Shown here: in pieces, positions 27,016 to 35,239 of the stretch
Position numbering within the stretch: the first letter of the stretch is position 1
How the letters are laid out: each line of letters begins with the position of its first letter
Assembly (NCBI RefSeq): GCF_007988945.1
Contig: NZ_BJVC01000001.1
Span: 248,001 to 312,000, forward strand
Length of the DNA stretch: 64,000 bases
Source: Swaminathania salitolerans
Lineage (GTDB): Bacteria; Pseudomonadota; Alphaproteobacteria; Acetobacterales; Acetobacteraceae
Direction: 5' to 3'
Notes under the pieces: generated by a model
The model's database searches: none
Seen by the model: the letters and a program-made list of their open reading frames with translations, nothing else
What the model was told of the DNA's origin: nothing
Translations under genes and position numbers: made by a program

Positions 27016-27054
27016 CCGGACCGGTTTGCCCCTGCAAGCCGGGCTCCGGTCCGG
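27016..27054. terminator. Hairpin between convergent genes
   Basis: A perfect 9-bp stem (ccggaccgg / ccggtccgg) with a 21-nt loop lies just after the POTRA gene stop. It could terminate that transcript and, read the other way, the DUF1643 gene. There is no T-run. Confidence 0.35.
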
Positions 27055-27145
27055 TTCGTCCAGATCCGGGTCGGAGCCGGGTCGGAGCGCCCCGTTTTTC
27101 CCGGAGGGGCCTTCGTTCTGTCGGGATGCGGCCTGCCGAACGGGC

Positions 27146-27742
27146 TCAGCCGCGAAGCCCGGCGAAAAACGCCTCGTCGAGCGCTTCGGGCTCGAGGGAG
27201 GCCGGGAGATAAAGCGGGTGCTCCGGGCGTCCGCCCTTGCTCAGGCGCAAGGTATAGAGCCGGATACCGGCTTCGTGCAGGTTCAGCGCCACCCGGTTGC
27301 CGCGTTCTCTCAGGGAGGGGTGGGTCGGAGAACCGTAGGCGAGGATGACCTTGTCTGCCAGCCCAGCCATTTCCAGCAATGCCGCATCGTTGCCCGGCCC
27401 GACCGGATCGGTGACCTCGAGCAGTCTTTTCTGGTCTGTGCAGCGATAAGCGAAGCTGTTGCCAACGAGAATGGACCCATAGCCCCAGGCCCGGGCGTAA
27501 CGCTGGCATTTCGCAACGGTCCTGTCATCGCCCTCTTCGGTTGCGACCGAGGGATTCATCATGAGCCACATCACGGTGGGACGCTCAGGATCCCAGACCC
27601 GGTGCAGCCGGTAGCGATAGCACGCGCCCACCCCGTCATACACTGCCGAGCTCACGACGTCGTTTGCGAGGCGGAGCGCTTTCGCGGTTCCGACGTGATG
27701 GGAGGAGGGTGCGCGACGAACGGACATGAGGGGTCCGTTCAT
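27146..27742 (-). CDS. DUF1643 protein
   Basis: 198 residues from ATG 27742 (27727 is possible). It has the DUF1643 core: YRYRLHRVWDPERPTVMWLMMNPSVA, DRTVAKCQRYARAWGYGSILVGNSFAYR and VILAYGSPTHPSL. The family is cytosolic and its activity is unknown; it is often found on accessory elements. No signal or membrane segment is present. It lies 94 bases downstream of the peroxiredoxin gene on the same strand. Confidence 0.85.
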   Translation of the reverse strand: MNGPLMSVRRAPSSHHVGTAKALRLANDVVSSAVYDGVGACYRYRLHRVWDPERPTVMWLMMNPSVATEEGDDRTVAKCQRYARAWGYGSILVGNSFAYRCTDQKRLLEVTDPVGPGNDAALLEMAGLADKVILAYGSPTHPSLRERGNRVALNLHEAGIRLYTLRLSKGGRPEHPLYLPASLEPEALDEAFFAGLRG

Positions 27743-27836
27743 ATCACCGTGCAAACAGGAGCGGAAGCCGGGTTCGCGGGAAGAAAGGGGGCAGCGCGAC
27801 AGCCATGGAGGAGCCCGCAAGGGGCTCGGATGCACC

Positions 27837-28382
27837 CTAACGCTTCATCTGGTCCTTTTTCCAGGTCCGGAGCGCGGCGAGGGCGCGATCCACGTGATTG
27901 CCCGGCGTGTCCGAGGCGATCGTATCGATGATCCGGCCTTGCGGTGCGATCACATAGGTAACGCGGCGCGCGATATCGAGCATCGGCATCTTGGCGTCGT
28001 AAAGACGCGTGACCTTTCCCTGTGCGTCGGAAGCGACGATGAATTTCCCGCCGATCTCATCCTTCGAAAAGGCCTCCAGCTTGCTCAGCGAATCCATGGA
28101 AACGCCGATGACGCTCGCGCCGAGCGCGGAGAATTCGGGCAAGGCTCTGGCAAAACCATGCGCCTCCATCGTGCATCCCTTGGTGAAGGCGGCAGGATAG
28201 AAATAAAGGACGACCGGCCCCTTCGACAGCGCCTCGTACAGGGAAAACCCGGTATCCCTGCCGTCCTGTGCGGCGGGCAGGGAGAAGTCGGGGGCCTTGG
28301 CGCCCTCTTTCAGAGCGGCATATGCCGGGGACAGGCCGAGGACGGCGATGGCGACCAGCGCAGGAAGTCGGATAGGCGTCAT
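27837..28382 (-). CDS. Periplasmic Bcp/PrxQ-type peroxiredoxin
   Basis: 181 residues with an export signal (MTPIRLPALVAIAVLGLSPAYA) and the AhpC/TSA fold (GAKAPDFSLPAAQDG, VVLYFYPAAFTKGCTMEAHGFA). The peroxidatic Cys is in FTKGCTME. The second Cys five residues later that marks classical PrxQ is absent, so it is a one-Cys type needing an outside reductant. It would reduce peroxides or organic hydroperoxides in the periplasm. Confidence 0.87.
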   Translation of the reverse strand: MTPIRLPALVAIAVLGLSPAYAALKEGAKAPDFSLPAAQDGRDTGFSLYEALSKGPVVLYFYPAAFTKGCTMEAHGFARALPEFSALGASVIGVSMDSLSKLEAFSKDEIGGKFIVASDAQGKVTRLYDAKMPMLDIARRVTYVIAPQGRIIDTIASDTPGNHVDRALAALRTWKKDQMKR

Positions 28383-28498
28383 GGCCGAACGGCCTCCTTT
28401 TCGGATCGGACGGTCGGGTCCACCGGGCGAACCCGGGAGAGAAACCGGTTACGCGCCACGCCCGCCGCCGGAGAATGCCTTGCAGGGCGGAAGAGAAG

Positions 28499-29809
28499 TC
28501 AGAAAGACGACCCCGGAGAGACGACGACGCAGGGTGTGTCCCGACCCATCTTGTGGCAGGCAGCGACGGCACCTTCGTGAGAAAGATTGACCAGCCTTGC
28601 CCGGTAGAGATGGGCGCGTCCCGACTTGACCGAGGAAATCTGACTACGCGCGCCACGCAGGGAAGTTCCCCCGTGATTCTGTGCCTGGGCGGCGGCGCGC
28701 GTTGCCTGAACGGCCGTGTTGAACGCCCCGACCTGGATCGCCCAGTTGCCCGACTGGACCGGCCTTGCGGTCTGGCGTTGCAGGCCGGGCCGGGGGGTCA
28801 TGACGGCCAGTACGGGTTCGGCCTTGAGATGACGGCCAACCGGAATGGGCTGCACGGGCGCCCGCCCGGCCCAGGCCTGGCTGACATCGGCAGACGATGC
28901 CGTGGTTCTGCCCGTATCCGCGCGTGCCATCTGCACCGGAGGGCTCGATCTGACACCGCGCGCAGCCCAGGCCGCGCTGACCGAGGAGGAGGAAGTCGCA
29001 GGGGCTTCGGCCACCTGCATGTCCTGGCTGTCGGCCTGATAGGTCGCCGCCTCCGCCTGATGACGCCAGGCAGCCCGGACGCTGGCGGTTTCGCTGGCAT
29101 TCTGGGCGACCATCGTTGCGGCAGACGGATCGTGCTGCGTGACCAGAAGATCGGCGGCGGAACGGTTGCGCGGCCAGATCCCGGCAATCTGGGGGCCGAC
29201 ATGGGCCACATAGCGACGCGTCTCTCGGGGCAGATTGCGGCCGCGACGGAGATAGGAGTTGAGGCTCCCCGGACCGTCATTATAGGCGGCGAGAAAACCG
29301 GGCGATCCGTATATGTCGTACATCTGCCGGATATAGGCCGCTCCAGCCATGATATTGTCATGGGGATCGTAGGCGTCGTCGCCCAGATTGTACTGCACGC
29401 GCATATCGTCATAGGTGGGCGGCATCAGCTGCATCAGCCCCATCGCACCGGGGGTCGAGGTCGTGAGCTGGCCATTGCGATCGAACAGGCGTCCGCCCGA
29501 TTCCTGCATCATCACGGCGCGTATCCAGACTCCGGGCACATCGAACCGCGCTGAGGCCTCCTCGATATAGGGTCCCCAGGGATCCTGCGGTGGGCCGGGC
29601 GGCGCGTAATAGGATTTCGCGTGATGGCGATAGCCAGCCGCTTCCTCGGCGACCGGCATGCGGGGGCGCTGCGGTGTGGTGGCGCAGGCAGAGAGCAGGC
29701 CTGTCGCGCAGGCCAGAACGACAAGACGAGAGAGCGGGGTCCCCGTAAGAGACAACCGGCCGGATTCTGTCTGTCCGGCTTGAGCGATCGAGGAACGGGT
29801 ACGGGCCAT
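28499..29809 (-). CDS. Lipoprotein lytic transglycosylase (SLT) with C-terminal SPOR domain
   Basis: 436 residues. A lipobox follows the signal (LACATGLLSACATT). The SLT domain spans ~residues 75-215 with catalytic Glu in AVMMQESGGRLFD and the motifs GAMGLMQLMPPTYDD and AAYNDGPGSLNSYL. A Ser/Ala-rich linker leads to a SPOR domain (NWAIQVGAFNTAVQATRAAAQAQ ... YRARLVNL) that binds denuded septal glycan. The enzyme cleaves peptidoglycan and probably acts at the division site. It is divergent from the ABC exporter, 274 bases away. Confidence 0.9.
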   Translation of the reverse strand: MARTRSSIAQAGQTESGRLSLTGTPLSRLVVLACATGLLSACATTPQRPRMPVAEEAAGYRHHAKSYYAPPGPPQDPWGPYIEEASARFDVPGVWIRAVMMQESGGRLFDRNGQLTTSTPGAMGLMQLMPPTYDDMRVQYNLGDDAYDPHDNIMAGAAYIRQMYDIYGSPGFLAAYNDGPGSLNSYLRRGRNLPRETRRYVAHVGPQIAGIWPRNRSAADLLVTQHDPSAATMVAQNASETASVRAAWRHQAEAATYQADSQDMQVAEAPATSSSSVSAAWAARGVRSSPPVQMARADTGRTTASSADVSQAWAGRAPVQPIPVGRHLKAEPVLAVMTPRPGLQRQTARPVQSGNWAIQVGAFNTAVQATRAAAQAQNHGGTSLRGARSQISSVKSGRAHLYRARLVNLSHEGAVAACHKMGRDTPCVVVSPGSSF

Positions 29810-30083
29810 GGTCGTGTTTCACCTGATGCGAGCCGAGCGTCTTCTGCAATCTGCGGCAGGAATGCGGCGAAACTACGGATTTCGGGGGCGGAAGTATAGT
29901 GCATTCGCGGTCCCGGTTCCGGAGGCGCCCCGCCCCGATCGTCCCACCGATCCTGCCGGGCTTCGCGCTGCCGCCGGAGACGGGGCGATGCGGGTCGGAA
30001 GGTTGCGAAAAACCAACCGTTCCGCTAGGCGGATTCTGTTAAGGACATGCCGGGTGGCATGGCGAAGAGTGCCCCGGAGGGAC

Positions 30084-30881
30084 ATGATCCAGACTCGCAC
30101 TTCCCGTGCATGGGACGATCTCGTCAAGGGATTGGCTTCATGGCGTCTCGCGGTATCGCTGGGCCGGACCGATATCAGCCTGCGTTATCGCGGCTCGGTG
30201 CTCGGGCCGTTCTGGCTCACCCTGTCGTCCCTGATCATGGTTGCGGCGATGGGCGGCATCTATGCCCGGCTGTTTCATATGGTGCTGCGCGATTATCTGC
30301 CGTTTCTCGCCCTGTCTCTCGCCCTGTGGCAGGTGGGGCTTGCAAGCATCATCCAGGAATCCTGCACCTGCTTCATCGATGCTGCCTCGACCATTCATGC
30401 CATGCGGCTGCCTTTCACGCTCCATGTGATCCGCCTGCTCGTGCGCAATGCGATCGTGTTCGCTCACAGTATCGTCGTGCCCATCGGCGTATTCGTCCTC
30501 TATGGGGTCTGGCCGGGTCTGATGGGGCTTGCCAGCATTCCCGGGCTTCTTCTCTGGCTTCTGGACGGGTTTGCCGCGTGTCTGCTTCTGGGGGCGCTCT
30601 GCGCGCGTTTCCGCGATATTCCACCCATCGTTGCCGCGTTCCTGCAGATCGCCTTCTATGTCACGCCCGTCATCTGGCAGCCGTCCCAGCTGGGACCGCG
30701 GAGCCGCTATCTTGTGGCCAATCCTTTCTACGATCTCATGGAACTGGTGCGGGCCCCTATCCTCGGACACTGGCCCAGCCCCGCAGCGATCGTCGTCGCT
30801 CTTGCGCTCAGCGCCATCTGGTGCGCGCTCGGTTTCCTCACCTTCGTCCGGACGCGCGATCGTCTGGCATTCTGGGTCTGA
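30084..30881 (+). CDS. Polysaccharide ABC-2 export permease (Wzm-like)
   Basis: 265 residues from ATG 30084 with GGAGG directly upstream. Six hydrophobic segments and the family opening SLGRTDISLRYRGSVLGPFWLTLSSL are clear, as is VTPVIWQPSQLGPRSRYLVANPFYDLMELVRAPILG near the end. Such permeases pair with Wzt-type ATPases to flip undecaprenyl-linked O-antigen or capsule. The partner starts six bases after its stop. Confidence 0.9.
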   Translation: MIQTRTSRAWDDLVKGLASWRLAVSLGRTDISLRYRGSVLGPFWLTLSSLIMVAAMGGIYARLFHMVLRDYLPFLALSLALWQVGLASIIQESCTCFIDAASTIHAMRLPFTLHVIRLLVRNAIVFAHSIVVPIGVFVLYGVWPGLMGLASIPGLLLWLLDGFAACLLLGALCARFRDIPPIVAAFLQIAFYVTPVIWQPSQLGPRSRYLVANPFYDLMELVRAPILGHWPSPAAIVVALALSAIWCALGFLTFVRTRDRLAFWV

Positions 30882-30886
30882 GCGGC

Positions 30887-31684
30887 ATGGCCAGCATTCG
30901 CCTGAGCGATTACTCGCTCGTCTATCCGATGTTCCACGGCAGTGCGCGTTCGTTCAAGAAGAGCCTCGTGCGCGGCGTTCGCCAGTCGCTCTCTGCTTCG
31001 CAGCGGTCGGACGGGGTGCAGCGCGTGGGGGGCAACATCGTGAGCCAGGCCGACACGACCATGGTGCTCGCGCTCGATTCCCTGACCCTGTCGATCGGCA
31101 GCGGCGAACGGATCGGTCTGATCGGTCATAACGGTGCCGGGAAATCGACGCTTCTGCGTGCCCTCGCCGGGATCTACGAATCGCCCCTCGGCACCCTTGC
31201 CATCGACGGGGAGATCCATGCCCTGCTCGATCCGCAATCCGGCATGAATCCGGATCTGACAGGACGGGAGAACATCCGCCAGTACGGGCAGATGATCGGG
31301 CTCGACCGGAAAGCCATCGCACGGCTCGAGCAGGATGTGGAGGCATTCGCCGAGCTGGGCGCCTTTCTGGATCTGCCGGTACGGCTCTATTCCTCGGGCA
31401 TGGCCATACGGGTCGGGTTCGGTCTGGCGACCGCGCCGCGGCCGGAAATCCTGCTGATGGATGAGTGGTTCATGGCTGGCGACCATCATTTTCAGGACAA
31501 GGCGCGCGAGCGCCTGACCCGCCTCATCGAACATGTCCGTATTCTGGTCATGACGTCCCATTCCCTGCCGATATTGCGCAGCTGGTGCACGCGGATCGTC
31601 TGGATGAAGAGCGGTCGCATCCACCAGGATGGCCCGGCGGACGCGATCATCGATGCCTACGAGGCCGAGCAGGGGCAGGCCTGA
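30887..31684 (+). CDS. Polysaccharide ABC export ATPase (Wzt/KpsT-like)
   Basis: 265 residues with Walker A GHNGAGKSTLL, a signature helix of the polysaccharide type (LYSSGMAIRVGFGLAT) and Walker B ILLMDEWFMAGD, where Trp follows the catalytic Glu as in this subgroup. No C-terminal carbohydrate-binding extension is present, so it resembles KpsT/TagH-length proteins. With the preceding permease it forms an exporter of a surface glycan. No glycan synthesis genes adjoin it; the glycosyltransferases at 60-64 kb are distant. Confidence 0.92.
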   Translation: MASIRLSDYSLVYPMFHGSARSFKKSLVRGVRQSLSASQRSDGVQRVGGNIVSQADTTMVLALDSLTLSIGSGERIGLIGHNGAGKSTLLRALAGIYESPLGTLAIDGEIHALLDPQSGMNPDLTGRENIRQYGQMIGLDRKAIARLEQDVEAFAELGAFLDLPVRLYSSGMAIRVGFGLATAPRPEILLMDEWFMAGDHHFQDKARERLTRLIEHVRILVMTSHSLPILRSWCTRIVWMKSGRIHQDGPADAIIDAYEAEQGQA

Positions 31685-31700
31685 AGAGCATCAGGCCCGT

Positions 31701-31745
31701 GCAGCACAAGTTCGGGCAGCACAAGTCCGGGCGGCACGCTTCCGG
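31701..31745. repeat. Intergenic 15-bp tandem repeat (3 units)
   Basis: Units gcagcacaagttcgg, gcagcacaagtccgg and gcggcacgcttccgg follow one another after the ATPase stop. A fourth, weaker copy follows to 31760. Confidence 0.8.
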
Positions 31746-31770
31746 GCAGTGGCAGTGCGAGGCACGCCCC

Positions 31771-31818
31771 GTCCTTCCTGTGCCCTGTCCTTCCTGTGCC
31801 CCGTCTTTCCTGTCCGGG
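31771..31818. repeat. Intergenic 16-bp tandem repeat (3 units)
   Basis: Units gtccttcctgtgccct, gtccttcctgtgcccc and gtctttcctgtccggg run in tandem next to the 15-bp array. Non-coding in either flanking gene. Confidence 0.75.
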
Positions 31819-31848
31819 ATGCCCCGCCTCACGACAGGAGGGCATCCC
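31816..31848. terminator. Hairpin between exporter and aldolase genes
   Basis: A perfect 9-bp stem (gggatgccc / gggcatccc) with a 15-nt loop lies between the convergent ATPase and aldolase stops. There is no T-run. A terminator role is inferred from position. Confidence 0.4.
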
Positions 31849-31883
31849 GACCGGAGCCGGGTTGCGGAAGACGAGCGCGTATC

Positions 31884-32798
31884 TCAGCTCTTGAAGATGT
31901 CGGTGATTGTCGACAGCAATGCGAGGGCTTCTTCGCGGGGGCGCTGGAACGTATTGCGTCCGATGATCGATCCGAAACCGCCACCGTCATGGATGCCCCT
32001 TACGGTGTCGAGCAGGGCATCGGTGCTCTCATGTTCGCCACCCGAGAAGATCACGATGCGGCGTCCGGCGAATGTCGATTGCACCACATGGCGGACGCGC
32101 GCGGCCATGGTGGAGATGTCGATCTTCTCCTGCTCGTAGACGGCCTTCGCCGCCGGGAGAGACAGGACATCGGTCGGCGGCTTCACCTTGATGATATGGG
32201 CGCCGCATTCCGCCGCCATATGCGCCGCATAGGCACAGATATCGATGGCGGTCTCACCCTTCTTGTCGAGCATCGGACCGCGCGGATAGCTCCAGACGAT
32301 GACCACCAGCCCCGCAGCCTTCGCCTCCTGCGCGAGCTCGCGCAGCTCGTTCATCTGATCGAAGCAGTATTCGCTGCCGGGATAGATCGTGAATCCGATG
32401 GCCGAACAGCCGAGACGCAACGCGTCCGAAACGGTACCGGTCACGGCCTGGTTCTTCTCTGTCGCGAGAGAGTTCGAGCTGTTGCATTTCAGGATCAGGG
32501 GGATCTGCCCTGCGAAATGCGATGCGCCCGCTTCGAGCATGCCGACAGGCGCCGCAAAGGCGTTCAGTCCCGCATCGATGGCGAGAGAAAAATGATAATA
32601 GGGGTCATAGGCTGGCGGATTCGCGGCGAAGGATCGCGCCGGACCGTGCTCGAAACCCTGATCGACCGGCAGGATCACCATCTTGCCCGTTCCGGCGAGT
32701 TTGCCGGTGTTCATGAGCCGGACGAGATTGGCTTTCGTGCCCGGCGTGTCCGATTCGTACTTGTCGAGGATGGTCCTGACCTGGGAAGTAAGCGACAT
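31884..32798 (-). CDS. fbaB: Class I fructose-bisphosphate aldolase (DhnA/FbaB type)
   Basis: 304 residues. The DeoC/FbaB fold is evident (GKMVILPVDQGFEHGP, LKCNSSNSL, IVWSYPRGP, HIIKVKPPTDV with the Schiff-base Lys region, VIFSGGEHESTDALL, GGFGSIIGRNTFQR). It interconverts fructose 1,6-bisphosphate with two triose phosphates without a metal. AAGGAG precedes the ATG at 32798. It is transcribed alone. Confidence 0.92.
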   Translation of the reverse strand: MSLTSQVRTILDKYESDTPGTKANLVRLMNTGKLAGTGKMVILPVDQGFEHGPARSFAANPPAYDPYYHFSLAIDAGLNAFAAPVGMLEAGASHFAGQIPLILKCNSSNSLATEKNQAVTGTVSDALRLGCSAIGFTIYPGSEYCFDQMNELRELAQEAKAAGLVVIVWSYPRGPMLDKKGETAIDICAYAAHMAAECGAHIIKVKPPTDVLSLPAAKAVYEQEKIDISTMAARVRHVVQSTFAGRRIVIFSGGEHESTDALLDTVRGIHDGGGFGSIIGRNTFQRPREEALALLSTITDIFKS

Positions 32799-33167
32799 GG
32801 AACGCTCCTTGTGGTGTTGTCCGCCTCGGCGCCTGCGATGGCGCCCGGGTCTCTGCCTGAACTAACAGGTTCGCCCCCCTTCGCGTTTCTTGCGGGAGGA
32901 GAACTATCCTTCACGGTTTCGATAGCGGGCATCCGGTTGCCTCCAAAGACGTTACGCGCGCCGCGATATCGGTGGCGGAGCGAAACCACGCCGTGGGATC
33001 CTTCCATCGGGGCGAGACGCGCATGGACAGCCGTTTTGCGAAAGGGGCCTGTGTTGCGCGCTGGGCCCGGCGCAACGATCATGCGTCTTTCCGGTTCCCG
33101 ATGCGCGGGATACCGGAGTCGGTATACCGGAGGCGGTCGTCGCGCAGGATGTCGGAGTTTTTTGGGG
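32799..33167. other. Divergent spacer, aldolase / mobA
   Basis: 369 bp with the aldolase ribosome site at its left edge. Short near-repeats of ataccgga occur at about 33110-33130. I see no gene or RNA. Confidence 0.4.
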
Positions 33168-33758
33168 ATGCGATGTGCTGTGATTCTCGCTGGCGGAGAG
33201 GGGCGGCGTATGGGGTATTGCGCCAAACCGCTGATCGCGTTGCAAGGCAGGACAGTGCTCCGCCATCTGCAGGACCGGCTGGCGCCCCGGCTGGATCGTC
33301 TTGCGCTCTCCGTCCGGCGGGAGCATGCGGCCTATGAGGAGACGACACTGCCCCTGCTCGTCGATCCGGTCGAGAATGCCGGCCCGCTTGCCGGTGTGCT
33401 TGCGGCCCTCGACTGGGCGGCCTCCTGCGGGGCTGCGAGCGTCCTGACGGTGCCGGGCGATACCCCTTTCATCCCCGATACGCTCTATGACGCCCTTGCT
33501 CCCGGGCCAGCCTGTGCGATGAGCCGGGGGCGGCTCCATCCTCTCGTCGCCCTGTGGTCCGTCTCCTCTCGCGAGAGCCTCGCCGCTCATCTGGAGCGGG
33601 CCATGATTTCGGGAGAGCGACGGGCATTATCGGTCCGGCATTTCTCCGGATCCAACACGATGCGTCGGGTCGCGTTCGACGATACCGCGCATGATCCTTT
33701 CTTCAATATCAATACCCCGGACGATCTCCGGGCGCTCGTCTCCCCCGGAGAAATCTGA
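33168..33758 (+). CDS. mobA: Molybdenum cofactor guanylyltransferase MobA
   Basis: 196 residues. The nucleotidyltransferase signature AVILAGGEGRRMG is at residues 4-16, and Lys of AKPLIAL follows. The metal-binding region VLTVPGDTPFIP and the late NINTPDDL motif are also present. MobA adds GMP to molybdopterin to make the bis-MGD form needed by NasA and the YdeP-like oxidoreductase in this window. GGGG precedes the ATG closely. Confidence 0.9.
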   Translation: MRCAVILAGGEGRRMGYCAKPLIALQGRTVLRHLQDRLAPRLDRLALSVRREHAAYEETTLPLLVDPVENAGPLAGVLAALDWAASCGAASVLTVPGDTPFIPDTLYDALAPGPACAMSRGRLHPLVALWSVSSRESLAAHLERAMISGERRALSVRHFSGSNTMRRVAFDDTAHDPFFNINTPDDLRALVSPGEI

Positions 33759-33768
33759 CGGGACGGGC

Positions 33769-34290
33769 CTACCGGTCTTCATGCCGCCTCGTTTCCCGAT
33801 CGGGCGAGGCGGCCCGGGCATCGAGCAGGCCGAACTCGATGAGAGCGGGCACGAAGTTCTCATTCTCGTGCTGCGAGCGCGCGAGTTTGACCAGTGCGAA
33901 ACGTTGCAGTTCCGACAGGCTGCGCCAGGCAGCGGCGTCGGGTGGGGTCACGCGGTCGGTGGCTGCCTGGTCGAGAACGCAGTTGGGAACGCTGTCGGTT
34001 TCCCGCCAGAGCGCCTGCTCGTCTTTCAGAAGCAGGCGCGGCGGTTCGTCCGAGCGAAGGGCGATCAGCGCGAGAAGCCGCGCGCGATAGGCTTCCCGCT
34101 CGGGGGCGGTCTCGCAAGGAAGATCGAGAAGGTCTTCCCGCTCCTGAGGGAGGAAACGGCTCCATTGTTTCAGGGTGAGCTTGATCGCACACAGATCGAG
34201 CTTCCGGCGTACGCTCATGGGGATGCAGCGCAGGGATTCGGCAAAATCGAGTTCGAAACGGAAGAAAGGAGGAGAGGCGAGATCGGTCAT
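33769..34290 (-). CDS. Nitrate reductase-associated protein
   Basis: 173 residues. The family pattern is clear (FELDFAESLRCIPMSVRRKLDLCAIKLTLKQWSRF and WRSLSELQRFALVKLARS). These proteins of unknown biochemistry occur beside assimilatory nitrate reductases. It converges with mobA (10 bases between stops) and lies downstream of fdhD on the same strand. This suggests a role in assembling the molybdoenzymes. No catalytic motif is evident. Confidence 0.85.
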   Translation of the reverse strand: MTDLASPPFFRFELDFAESLRCIPMSVRRKLDLCAIKLTLKQWSRFLPQEREDLLDLPCETAPEREAYRARLLALIALRSDEPPRLLLKDEQALWRETDSVPNCVLDQAATDRVTPPDAAAWRSLSELQRFALVKLARSQHENENFVPALIEFGLLDARAASPDRETRRHEDR

Positions 34291-34402
34291 GGAGCCTCGT
34301 GACTGGAGGTTGGGATCTGAAGGGCGGGATCCGGAGGGCGGGTGTCCGACGTCCGGTCCGGAACGGCAGGATAGCTGAGTGCGTGCGGCAGCGAAGCCGG
34401 GG

Positions 34403-35239
34403 TCAGGAGGTCTGCGGTCGTATCAGACGATGGCCGCCGCAGAAGACGGAAAAACGGTCCGGGCGCGCATTGCCGATCAGGGTCATGTCGGCGCGTTTTG
34501 CGATCTGGATGGCCCGGTCCGTCGGAGAGGAGATGGCGACGAGCGTTGCGATGCCGAATGTAAGCGCCTTCTCGACCATTTCGAAAGAACAGCGGCTGGT
34601 GAGCAGGCAGAACCCGCCCTCCGGATCGGCACGGGACATGCATAATATGCCGACGAGCTTGTCGAGCGCATTGTGACGCCCGACATCTTCGCGCACGAAC
34701 TGGATCGATCCGTCGGCGCGTGCCCAGGCCGCCGCATGGACCATATGAACCTTCTGGTTCAGGATCTGCTGCTCCGGAAGCGCGGCCAGAGCCCGACGGA
34801 TCGAGGCGATCGCAATCGGCGAGGCCGGGAGGGCGGCATGTGTCCCCCGGATATCCTCGAGCGAGGGAACGCCGCACACCCCGCAGCCGCTCCCTCCGGT
34901 CATCAGGCGCTGCCCCCTGCGGATGAGACGGCTGAAATCCTGTCCGGAGATCCGGATATGCGCCTGCCAGTCGCCGTCATGGCGCTCGATCTGACAGGCG
35001 AGCAGACCTTCGGGTGAGGTCACGATCTTTTCGGTCAGGACGAAACCCAGAACGAAGTCGTTCAGATCGAGCGGGGTCACCATCATCACGCCATAGACGT
35101 GAAACTCGTTGAAGATGAGCGTCAGGGGGATTTCCTCGGCGATGCCGAGTTCGAGGCGTTCCTGTCCGCCATCCGACCGGATCTGGATGGCGTGACGCAA
35201 CACATGGGCGGAGGAGAGGCTGTCCGGTCTGCGCGTCAT
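34403..35239 (-). CDS. fdhD: Formate dehydrogenase accessory sulfurtransferase FdhD
   Basis: 278 residues. The sulfur-carrying motif GCGVCG is at ~residue 118. Other conserved blocks are EIPLTLIFN, VHAAAWA, EDVGRHNALDKLVG and TSRCSFEMVEKAL. FdhD transfers sulfur from a desulfurase to the Mo ion of formate dehydrogenase-type enzymes. Its start overlaps the stop of the upstream oxidoreductase by four bases, so that enzyme is its likely client. Confidence 0.93.
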   Translation of the reverse strand: MTRRPDSLSSAHVLRHAIQIRSDGGQERLELGIAEEIPLTLIFNEFHVYGVMMVTPLDLNDFVLGFVLTEKIVTSPEGLLACQIERHDGDWQAHIRISGQDFSRLIRRGQRLMTGGSGCGVCGVPSLEDIRGTHAALPASPIAIASIRRALAALPEQQILNQKVHMVHAAAWARADGSIQFVREDVGRHNALDKLVGILCMSRADPEGGFCLLTSRCSFEMVEKALTFGIATLVAISSPTDRAIQIAKRADMTLIGNARPDRFSVFCGGHRLIRPQTS